Shown here one piece after another: positions 12,201 to 21,554 of a stretch of 64,000 nucleotides of DNA. The DNA is taken from NCBI GenBank assembly GCA_025738555.1, contig JAOVFP010000004.1:62001-126000 (forward strand), read 5' to 3'. A program made the translations under genes and the position numbers. The notes beneath the pieces were generated by a model that saw nothing but the letters and a program-made list of their open reading frames with translations, did no database searches and had not been told where the DNA came from. Position 1 is the first letter of the stretch. The number at the start of each line of letters is the position of its first letter. Source of the stretch: Cyathus striatus (Eukaryota > Basidiomycota > Agaricomycetes > Agaricales > Nidulariaceae).

Positions 12201-12608
12201 CATTTTTGGAAGACCAATTCCTGTCCCTGATTCAGGCTTTATCTCCTGAATTGCGGCTGATATGTATATAAGTTGTGTTTTTCTGAAAAACTAACTGACA
12301 TGGAACTCACCGAATATCCTTAATTCCCGAAATGTCCAGCCTCTGATGCACTCCATTACAAGCTTGCGAAATGCATTATCAGTTTCTGATTTCTGCATTA
12401 ATATTTCGAAGGTATCGACATGGTACACTATAGGTGGCGTATGCCGTAGAACATGGTAGATGATCATGAAGATAGCGCCGTTTCTTATATTAAGCGCATT
12501 GAACTCTTCCTGGTTTTCGAACAGCGTTTTAATCTCTTCGTCGAGTCTTTTGTGCTCGGATTCTTCCCACATATCTTGACCTTGCTGAAGTATGTCGGAG
12601 TCGTTCAT
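9291..12608 (-). CDS. Crinkler-type P-loop NTPase with PD-(D/E)xK-like C-terminus and two N-terminal ~100-residue modules
   Basis: Minus-strand exons: 12608-12311 (module 1), about 12230-11916 (module 2), about 11850-11735, 11670-11458, 11403-11147, 11077-10572 and 10521-9291. The ATP-binding core carries SSGMGKSRT (Walker A) and ILLCFDEA (Walker B), then FxRLxxFAPP-like and KFGRPL blocks typical of fungal/oomycete Crinkler NTPases. The last exon (about 400 residues) contains LIQIKNRS, a QxK variant of the PD-(D/E)xK nuclease motif. The two N-terminal modules share LxxGxDxW, LRxTP and ECIRxWTFRxFR. Two frame problems, a run of five A near 12204 and an extra base near 11770, either break the N-terminus or reflect splicing I cannot resolve. 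It is divergent from the gene at 12920, sharing a 311-bp promoter region. Core confident, N-terminus tentative. Confidence 0.72.
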
Positions 12609-12919
12609 GATGTTGTTGATTAGGATTAGGGTGGGCGGCGGCTACGATACACTATATATGTATGTACTTATGATAAGCACCTGTATATCCCTTATACACG
12701 AGCCCACACGTACCATGTGTCCAAGCTTACATATCAAGCCAGTAGCCTGCGCGGGCCGCGGGTACACTTCGTCACACCCGGCATATCCGAGCTGAAGCGT
12801 GAGAGGAACATTACTTGTATATTACGTAAAGACAATGGTTCCTTTGAACGTTCGAGTGACAGCTTGAACACAGCCCATTTTCAACCACAACTTTCACCCA
12901 ACTCCACCGCTCCCTCGAC
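12609..12919. promoter_or_regulatory. Shared divergent promoter region
   Basis: 311 bp separate the two start codons of the divergent module-bearing genes. No specific operator or TATA box is convincing, so only the arrangement supports a regulatory role. Confidence 0.4.
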
Positions 12920-13907
12920 ATGGTCATCACTAACGAGATGATGCTTGCACAAGGTCTTGACTTATGGACCGAGCTCCAACATAAAGAACTTGACGACGAC
13001 ATAAAACAGACATTTGCCCACCAGCCCGAGTACAACAAACCGACTCTTGCCGACTACCTCATAGTCGAAGTCGTTTATTACATCGTCAGACATACCCCTC
13101 ACCTAGAATTCGAAGTTCCTTACTTTGAGCTTATTCAAACGATGGTAAAGACGAATCCTGATTTCCATGAGCTGATGATGGAGTGCATCAAGGGGTGGAC
13201 GTTTCGAAAATTCAGGATATTAAGTGAGTCACATTTATCTTCCGTCGTTTGAAACAGCTTCATGAATTGGCAGAGGTTTTTCAAGATACTCCGGATGAAC
13301 GTTATATATTTCCTGAAGATGTTCTTCGTGAAGGCAACGACTTGTGGAGCATCTCTGAGCATGAAGCCATGGACTCGTCTATTAAGACTCATAACACACT
13401 CCTTTTTAGGTATTGCACAGACAAACTTCCGGACATAAGGATAGCAATTGTCCTTATGGAAGTCCTAAGATGTACCCCTTACCTTATTAATACAACTGAC
13501 AACGATGATTACAACTCGGTTTCGATGATGGCACTCCTTAAGAAAAATTCTCAGTTTCGCGAGATAGCGGTTGAATGTGTTAGATCATGGTCGTTTAGAA
13601 AGTTCCGCTTAATGGGTACGTTTTGAATCCTAATAAATCGTATTCGTATAATATCTTATTCAAGCGTCATGTAGCTTTCTTCCAGGATCCTCGTAAGATT
13701 TGTAAAAGCGCAAAGAAAGACGGAGGCGCTCGTCATGGCATGTTTCTTCTGCTTTTTTATACGTTGTACTTACCAAATTTGATAGTTTCCTTCCGAGAAC
13801 CTGTAACATCTGGACACCTTAGTCTAACAAACGGTATGTTCTCTCATTTTCGGTACAAAATTGAATTCACGAGAGGCTTTGAAGTCGATAACTCCATTGC
13901 CGCTTGA
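12920..13907 (+). CDS. Two-module protein related to the N-terminus of the adjacent NTPase gene
   Basis: Exons 12920-13223, 13274-13615 and 13675-13907 (or ending at a donor at 13834) join in phase 1 each time. Exons 1 and 2 each encode the ~100-residue module: MxLxQGLDLWTELQH, RHTPH and ECIKGWTFRKFRIL in the first; REGNDLWSISEHEAMD, RCTPY and ECVRSWSFRKFRL in the second. Exon 3 begins FFQDPRKI, matching IIQDPLIK at the same place in the NTPase gene, but then diverges, and no Walker A motif follows. So this is either a truncated relative of the NTPase gene or a short partner with its own role. No known domain is recognised in the module. Confidence 0.62.
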
Positions 13908-14094
13908 CAATTTGTTTACGGTATTGTCGTCGTTTTATATAAAATTACTGGAAGTATATGCATATTGTAAATATAGAGGGGAATTATATTTTGATTTATT
14001 AACAGTTGTGAGCCACGGTCAGCTTTCTTCCGTTGTCGGTTGATCGAAGAACTTGGTCTATGACTCCATAGCACGACTCGTTAAGGAAGGGGCA

Positions 14095-15110
14095 GGGATT
14101 GGGTGAAGGGTCCATCGATACTGAGTCGACTGCCTATGCTACTCAAGTATATTCTAGAGTCTTTGGAACGTATAGTTCCAGAACACGAAGGAATGCTAGG
14201 CCAGTGAGAGAGACACCGCTCTTGGTGCGCTTGTGTCTCCCAACGAGGCTAATACACCTCACTGCCCATGAATCCCCTACTCTCATCCTTTTCCTTCTCC
14301 TTTTCCTTCGCCTCCCTCTCTTTGACTTTCTCCTCCCCATCCCCATCAACGCTCTCCTTGACAATCACCTCACCCCTAGCTCTCGAAACAGACCTCTTCC
14401 CCTCCCCCTCTACATCCCGCTCCTTCTCCTTCGAACTCGCTGTCCTCCCTATTCCAATCCCACCATATCGCCCAGCAACCCCAAACGACGGAGAGCCCTG
14501 CATCGAAACAGGCCTCTTGGTCTCCTCCTTCCGCAATTGCACGAATCCCCAAACTCTTCCTTTTAAGAAGTTTGTTGGGGGTTGAGTGAGAGTCTGGCTC
14601 GTTCTGGTTCTGGTGGAGGGAGAGATCGGTCATGCTGCTGCTTCGACTGCCTGTTACTGGCCGAGGCAGCGTGTTCGTTGCTTGTGTGCGGAAGAAGCGG
14701 GACGTGGGGGTGCGTGTGTATGTATATGTGCGAGGGAAGGGGAGGGGAAGTGGTGTGGTGAGGAGGGGAGAGATGAGGCAGAGGAATGTGGTCGGGGGTG
14801 AGATGGGGGTCTTAGTGTTCTGTACGAAGTTTTATAGCGTATCAGGTAAGTAAAATGAAATAAAGAAAAAAACAAACCAGAAACACGCCCTCTAACTTCC
14901 TCACCACCAGCAACCTCTTCAGGCGCCAGACTTCCTTTCTTCCCCGCCCACCTGCGCTTCACACTTCCTATACGACTCAAAAGCCCCCCCCCCCCCCCCC
15001 GAAGGCGTAGACAGCACATCACCCACCCCAGCCTTCGGCGGCGTAGCGGGGACGGGGTCCACCGCAGCGGGCCGGGGGAGAAGGTGTCCCCTAACCCTAA
15101 GGTTTAGGAA
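14095..15110 (-). pseudogene. Decayed copy 1 of family X
   Basis: 14095-15060 matches 42900-43930 along its length: the ISAPR/SLTG region, the KLLKRKSLG segment, GSPSFGIAGRYGGIGIG (here GSPSFGVAGRY), a purine-rich stretch and the RIGSVKRRW block with STPSGGG upstream. A run of sixteen C at 14985-15000 sits where the 43.9-kb copy has five, wrecking the frame. Like the 43.4-kb copy, it carries one extra base before the CCAAACTCTTCC segment (near 14547), which shifts the frame after KRKSLG; the 27.4-kb copy lacks this base. The encoded family is described under 41877-45187. Confidence 0.7.
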
Positions 15111-16773
15111 AGAAGACGCGGGGGAGCTGTTCCGGTTAGCATTGATGCGGAGGAGGATGAGAGAAGGGGTGATAGTGCGATTCCGCTTAGTGTTGATGAG
15201 ATCGAAGTTTGCGTTGTAGTTGCTGTATGACACGTAAATTAGCTGAGGAAGAAATACGAGTAAAAACATACAAAAAAGAGAAATAGACCCAGGACCAGTT
15301 GAAGGTGGAATCGAAACGGTGCTAGCAGGTAACGTATTCGTTCCCGTTGCGCCTGCCACACCCGTCAGCCACGTCAACCCCCACCTAAATTCTCATGTAC
15401 AAGTGAAGGGACGCACCACATAGAGCTGAAAAAATACCACGTATGGGGGGCTGGTCTTCGTGGGGGCAGTTGCGTGATACGCAAGTTACCGTTACGTTGA
15501 CGAAGCCTGAGGCGCAGAGGTGTGTCGTTTTCAGGGGTTGTCTGTGCGGTGGGGTTAGTAGCGTGAAGAGAGATGGAGGGGAAGGGAGGGAGGGGAAAAA
15601 GGACGATGATGGAAGGGTGGGGAGAAGGGGCTCAGAGACATAGTCAATACAGGAGGGGACCGCAGAAGTGAACGTGCGCAGATGGAAAGGGAGAGGAAGG
15701 ATAGTAGGCAGAAACAACAAAGACAGAAGAAAAAAGAACGGCATACAAAGGTACATTCAGGAGCCTGAGCAGCCGTCTCTGCATACGTCATCGCACATGT
15801 AGGCAATCCATCTATCCCACCTCCATCCTGGCCAGCTGCAATCTTCACGATGGCAAGAAGAACGATGAAGAGCTTGACATTAACAGTCGAAGAATTGAAG
15901 TAGGGGGTGGAGCTTCGCGCGTTCGATTTGAAGTCTGCCCAGAGTCTGAGAGCGGGGCAGGTTCGAAGTGGAACCGCGTGCACGTTGACGGCTGTACAAG
16001 TACGCTGAGCTGGCTGGCAGACAGCAGATATTGTTCGGAATCACATTAACTTCATGCGACAGACTGGACTGGATGGTTTGGACAGTGTATGGCGGATGGC
16101 AAGAGAGTCGGTGTACCCCTAGGTCGTAGAGTGCTGGGTTGTACGGGATTGGTGATTATGAAATCAATATGATCACGTTACCACGACGCGCCTCAAACGC
16201 GTCGACTCCCAAAGCCTGAGATCGTCCAAAGATTGCAATCATCTCTATTCGTGGACTGATGGAGCCCCTTCTGGTGCTCTCAAGACTTCACCAGATCCTG
16301 CTTTCGACACGTGCCTTACCCAAGCGAGTATGATCTGTGTTTTGTATCCACTGGCGTTGCTTTTAAAAGTGGTAAGTTGGAATGGGATGCATCAGTGGTA
16401 CTACATAGAATGACAGTCATAGTTAAGTTGCTGTGATTCAGTTTTGCAGGACAGAACGGGGTGGTAACGAGAGGAACTGAAGAAACGGCAAAGACTCCAA
16501 AAAGAGAGAGAGATAGTTCTGGTCCTTGAATGTTACATGACGGACATTCAAACAGACGTAAATTGTGGCAAATAAGAATTGTGTGTTCTGACTCCCGAAG
16601 GAGCCGAACGCGTTGACCCAAGTCTCCAAGTTTCCCGTTTGCCTGTCTGTCGTATACCCTGACCGAAGGCTCCTCCGCATTCTTCTAACGACCATCCACG
16701 ATACGACTGCGACGACTACTCTCGAATTCTCATCCTTTTTCTATCTCTGTTTTTAAATACCCCTTCTGCATGC
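15111..16773. other. Spacer without recognised gene
   Basis: Contains cytosine-rich reading frames on the minus strand (for example 15555-15983), serine- and proline-rich, with no recognisable domain and no match elsewhere in the window. The last ~300 bp are probably the promoter of the Ras-type gene. Confidence 0.4.
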
Positions 16774-17655
16774 ATGGACAACTGGAGAGTGGCTGTATTA
16801 GGTGATGGTGGTGTAGGCAAGACAGCGCTGGCTGTTCAGGTGAGCCTTTGTTTCCCACGTCCCGTTGCACTTGCACTCACAGGAATGCTCTCTGCTTATT
16901 AGTTTACACTCAACTGTTTCGTTGGTGAGTGGTTGTGCTTTCTCAAGCTCCCCGCACTCGCCGACACGAAGCCCCTCAATTGTCTATAGAGGTATGGCAT
17001 TATCACCGCAGTCGCTACAACAGTCTCTGATATCGCTTGCAATGCCTGTTTAGACATATGATCCAACAATAGAAGATGCCTACCGGAAGCAGCTCGTGGT
17101 GGATAATAGGATGTGTTTTGTGGAGGTTATCGACACTGCTGGCCAGGGTGAGTGAATAAAACTCCACTTCTTTACTTTGGATGACTAATTTACAACAGAA
17201 GAATATGCAACATTACGCGATCAATGGGTCCGGTATGTTTTTACGTCTCGTACGAATGTTCAAGTCCTCACAGTGCATACAGTGAGGGCCAAGGATTCAT
17301 ACTCGTTTACTCGATTGCTTCGCGTGTAACATTTGATCGACTAGAAGCCTTCCGGCAGTCGATACTTCGGCTTAAGCGAGAGGATCCCATATTCATGCTT
17401 GTAGGTAACAAGTGTGACAGAAAATATGAGCGGGAAGTATCAAAAGATGAGGGTGCTGCTCTGGCAAAGGAGTTTGGTTGTGAATTCATTGAAACTTCAG
17501 CCAAGACCACCCAAAATGTTGAGCATCTTTTCACTAACCTCATTCATGCATTACGACAGACAGAGCCAGGTTCATTGGAGAAAATGAGGCCAACAAAGGC
17601 CGGGGAAAAGAAAATAAGAGGAAACAGTGTATTATCATGTAGGGCCCATTACTAG
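16774..17655 (+). CDS. Ras-family small GTPase
   Basis: Exons 16774-16839, 16903-16924, an apparent 2-nt exon 16990-16991, 17054-17147, 17199-17232 and 17283 onward. The product shows every Ras signature: G1 [10 protein letters not shown], switch [13 protein letters not shown], switch [18 protein letters not shown]4 NKCD and G5 ETSAK. It would act as a membrane-bound GTP/GDP switch in growth or cAMP signalling. The continuous frame ends at 17655 without a CaaX box, but a CIIM box followed by a stop lies one frame over at 17627-17641. It is reached if 29 nt (17570-17598, GT...AG) are removed, or if there is a frameshift. The switch II glutamine is present, so GTP hydrolysis should be normal. 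It is closest to fungal Ras2-like proteins by eye. Confidence 0.88.
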
Positions 17656-18375
17656 GGAATTCAAAATTGAACTTTTGGTGTTATGCTACAAGCTAATGTT
17701 GTTATGGATGCAACTTCCCATGCTACAGGACCACAAGTCAGAACTGCAATGGAGTGTAATGGCCTGTAATGACCCAGCGGCTAATAGGTGCTTAATTCAA
17801 AAATCAATTGGAGCTTAAACTTGTATCAGGCTGCCAAATGATATAGATAACACTATGCATACTTATCCTACATTGTCCTTACTCTAATTATCTTTTAAAA
17901 TATATTTGACCAACTCTTCTATTTATCTTGTCCCTGGTGCTCAGCGGCAGAGGCAATCTAATCGGAGTGGGTCATGTAATAATGAAGAATGATGATTCTA
18001 AAATGAACACCATTATTCCAGTCTATATTAATTAGACAATATCTGGCTTTTCAGGGGTCAATAATGGTAGTAGACAGTTCACAGTGCCATTTGTTGCAGC
18101 AACGGCAACGTCGGCTGATCTTTCAGTGAATTACTGAATGTGCGGTTTGAATGCCATAGTTTATTTCATCTGCCAAACTCAGACAATGTCTCGTAAAAGG
18201 TTCACATTCTGAATAATCTCCATTAAAAGTTTGTTAAAAGTCCTTCCCCACCGCCCAGCGGCAAACCCCCATCTACTAAGAACAACACCTCATCGTTATC
18301 TGCATATAAGCTGCTTGAATTTATATCTGTAAGTCAATGGTGTAGCTAGCAAGTTGTCAAATTACGTACATGGTA
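17656..18375. other. Intergenic region
   Basis: AT-rich, downstream of the Ras-type gene and downstream of the convergent gene at 18376-19544. No gene or repeat is recognised. Confidence 0.45.
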
Positions 18376-19544
18376 TCAGTACTTCCCATTCTTTACAGCA
18401 CCCATGAGTTCGTTTTCGATGAAATTCATGTATGCAGTGGACGCAGGGCTCCCGATCCTCATGATAGGTACCCACTTCAATGCCAGGTCTTCTTTATTAA
18501 TAGATTCTGGGGCGGATATAGCGACCATAAAATCATCAATCTTTTTCCCTGCCTTCTTCTCCCATTCATAGTACTCGTTTATGTCTTCTTCACCGTAATA
18601 TAGGTCCTTGGACTGTGAGAGAAAATCACGTAGATTCTTCTTGGCATCGGCAATTTTCTCCTTACTGTTGAATCTTCTCTCAGCCCGTACATCTCTTTCT
18701 GTCTTCTGCTGCTCCGCTGGCTTATTCCACACTATATCAAACAGCTGGTCAAACTGAAAAGACACATCTTTATCCATCAAATCTGTTTCTGCAGGATGAT
18801 ACAACTTCTCTTCGATTTCGTCGTTTTCAAATTCGCTGCTTCTGTACTTGTCCTCGGCATAATCACATATATCAAACTCAACAGCCATGGACCTCCTCAT
18901 GATACGAACGGTCCACCACTCCCCGGCAGCAGCAACTAGCAGCACCTCAGTTTGTTTCACAAACTTTGGCGAAGAGAACAAACAGTTGCCCTGGAGTGTT
19001 GCTTGAACCTTTGCGATATGTGTCAATCTGCTAACATCCTCAGCATATACTTTTACATTGCTTGCGTGGCGTGTAGCCGCATGTTTGACCTCCAGAAGCA
19101 GAGGAGCATAGAGCTCTTGCAGGCGAGGGATTGGGGGTATAATGCACTCCTTTATCCTATTTAGAAATTCAGCTATTTCCTGGGAGTCGTAATATCTTGT
19201 CTTTTCTATTGGAAGTAAAATGACAAAGTCAGGAATAACATCCTTTGCATTCTTGTCGTGAACTGTCATTCCTGATTTATCGATATCATCGAAGAAACTA
19301 GAATTAAAGAGAGAAATCTCCGAAACACCTGTATCATGAGCAGGAGCACGTCAGGAAATTTGTCCAGTGGGGAAGTGTAGAGCCTGAACTCTGATGTAGG
19401 AATGAGTTCAAGGGAGTGGTCGTGTACTATGTCATTCAGTATGACGGTCCAGAGAGGGCGCACAAAATCCTTGGTGTTCCTCGGGTTATAACATACAGAA
19501 TTTAAAGCAGAGAGAGAACGCATGATAGAGAGGCGAGAATCCAT
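18376..19544 (-). CDS. PD-(D/E)xK nuclease-like protein of unknown function
   Basis: The first exon starts at 19544 (MDSRLSIMRSLSALNSV) and the second, about 300 residues, runs to 18376. Joining them in frame requires removal of about 29 nt around 19340-19312, an unusually short intron; otherwise there is a frameshift. The N-terminal part of exon 2 reads IPDFVILLPI followed about 35 residues later by PLLLEVKHA, the spacing and residues (D, ExK) of a PD-(D/E)xK nuclease-like core. The C-terminal part is charged (EEDINEYYEWEKKAGKK) and probably helical. It stands alone between the Ras-type gene and a pogo-like element. Such proteins are frequent lone genes in Agaricomycetes; I do not know a function. 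Confidence 0.62.
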
Positions 19545-19765
19545 TGTGCCGATATGTTATAGTAGACGGAGTACACTTATGCTAATATATATACTCAGTC
19601 TATGCGATCCATTTCTGTCAATGCATGTAGCCATTTCACTCTATCACTCTATTCATTACTAGTTATTTGTTCTATGCGACCAATTGTTCCAATGAACAAT
19701 ACAACTGTAACGTCAGAGAATTGAAATTTTTATGCATTGTTCTGAGGTACCCACAATGTTCTATA

Positions 19766-20599
19766 CAGTCAAACTTGTAATAGTCCATACCTGTATGAAG
19801 CCATAATCGGCTATAGTCCATAGGTTTTTTCATCCACCGAATCGGTGGGCGGGAGAAATGGCTCGTAACCCATACTGTCACCAATGCTCAATAACCCATA
19901 GAATTTTCTAGAGTTCATAACCCATACATGCACCCTGAAAAGGAAATATTGTGCGCCCAGTGCACTCCTGCAGGCTCAAGCAAGCTCTTACAAATTACAG
20001 AAATGAATGAAACATTTCTCGTGGTCCATCTTGTAATTCCCAGGTTGAAGGCGAGATCTCCTCTGCCTTGAACGACCTTGTAGCAATTGGTGCACTCCAG
20101 ACATGTAACAAAATGTCTATTGAAGAGCTATGCAACCCTTATGCTGAGCAGGAGAGCATGTCCAAGAATACAACGGATGAGGACATCTTTAAAGCTGTCA
20201 TGGAGATGATGGAGGGAGAGCAGATGCACGCTGAGAAGAATGGTGGAGATGGTGGAGTAGTGGACTTGGAGGAAACTAAAGCTATATCTATGCGTCGAGA
20301 TGTATTGGCAGCATTACTTGCTATTTGGAAGTACCTCTCAGATAGCACTGAGCCAAATGCCAGAAGGCTCGAGCAGGACCTTGCAAGGTTTGTATGTCAA
20401 GTACACATGGAAGAGTCAGCAAGTATGGTGCTTACAACGATTACAGTACTTCGGCAGATAATATTATTACGTAATCACCGCTGTAACCTCGCGAAATATA
20501 TTACGTAATCGTCGGCGCTTATCGCAGCAGTCCATAACCATCTATAACCCATAGCTTTAGACATCCACCAACCCCTATGGGTTACTACAAGTTTGACTG
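19766..20599 (+). mobile_element. 834-bp pogo/Tc1-mariner-type element, internally deleted
   Basis: The termini CAGTCAAACTTGTAATAG and the inverse CTACAAGTTTGACTG match over about 24 bp with four mismatches, flanked by TA at 19764-19765 and 20600-20601. Subterminal repeats containing CCATAGG and ATCCACC recur inside both ends. Only the C-terminal transposase exon remains (next entry), so the element is non-autonomous. Confidence 0.85.
20044..20508 (+). pseudogene. C-terminal remnant of pogo-like DDE transposase
   Basis: A 3' exon preceded by an acceptor (TTCCCAG) at 20043 encodes SALNDLVAIGALQTCNKMSI, EELCNPYAEQE, an acidic stretch, MRRDVLAALLAIWKYL and LEQDLARF, the typical C-terminal tail of Agaricomycete pogo/Tigger DDE transposases. 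The DDE catalytic triad and the HTH DNA-binding part are absent. It lies wholly inside the TIRs at 19766-20599. The final codons run into non-homologous sequence, so the original end is lost. Confidence 0.75.
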
Positions 20600-20904
20600 T
20601 ATGTGGTTTATCTTTTATGTAGCTGTGGGGAATACCGACACATCTGATAAACCCCGTAGAATGGACAACCCCCATTGCAACATTTTATATTGTTAAAATG
20701 GTTCTATTCTGTCACCCACAGACAGCTGAAACTATGGTACCAGTTCACACCTTATTATTTCTATTGTTCAATCAACTTGAAACAAATAAGCTTAAGTACA
20801 ATCAGCTTATTTCGTGTAATTTAAGTCACATGACTGATGTTCAAATTCTTAAATAGGTGCGTGTACAACAGCTATTCTTTAACACTTCAACCTTTACCTT
20901 CATC

Positions 20905-21554
20905 ATGCCAGTCATGAATCGTGCACAGTAAGTTCTGCCTTGGAATAACTTTGTGTTGGCTACAAGATATGTTAGGTTTAACTATCTCTTTCCACCAACC
21001 ATAGATATTGATAAACAGCTAAGACTCTCCAAAACAACTGTGATTGTTAACAGAAAGATAGCAGTTGAGGTTCCCGTCTACGCAGCTGGATGGACGCTCA
21101 CGAACAGGGAGATTCTTCGTAAATATGATCCCCCCAGTTGCATCGATAACGTGAGGGCACCTCTATATGAAAGGTGGAAAGAGCTAGGGTTTGATAAGAA
21201 GTATGAAAATGATCTGTATGTTGATATTACAATAACCATGAGTGAAAGAGATATCTCACTGTTCATGTTTTTAGCATTATTACCCCTCCCAGAAATCGCC
21301 AACACACTTCGGAAGATATACTCTTTGTATTTATCACGAACCGGCCTGTGGCACATATGAAAGCATTTCAAGAGCGAAGGGAGGAAGTCTTCAATGCAAT
21401 GTGTCAAGTATTTGGTATTGATGACCCGGAGGATGTCATTAGAATTCGAGAGCGTTATAAATGGTACAGGCTCGTGGTCTATGATTTCGAACGACCTGAG
21501 CAAGACCCCTCTGCAAACTTATTTATGCATGGCGTAGATGTAAAGTCGGATTAG
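20905..21554 (+). CDS. Small protein of unknown function, paralogue of 63299-64000
   Basis: Exons 20905-20927, 20976-21215 and 21275-21554 total 543 nt, 180 residues plus stop. Exon 2 is 240 nt, exactly as long as its counterpart in the paralogue, and both introns hold the same phase. Shared blocks are VPxYAAGWTLT, RWKxLGFDxKYxND in exon 2, and FRERxEExFxxMCxxFGI, EDVxxIRxRYxWxR and ANxFMxG in exon 3. It starts right after the pogo-like element. There is no recognised domain; the family is presumably basidiomycete-specific. The late ATG at 20953 would lose the conserved first exon, so I prefer 20905. Confidence 0.72.
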
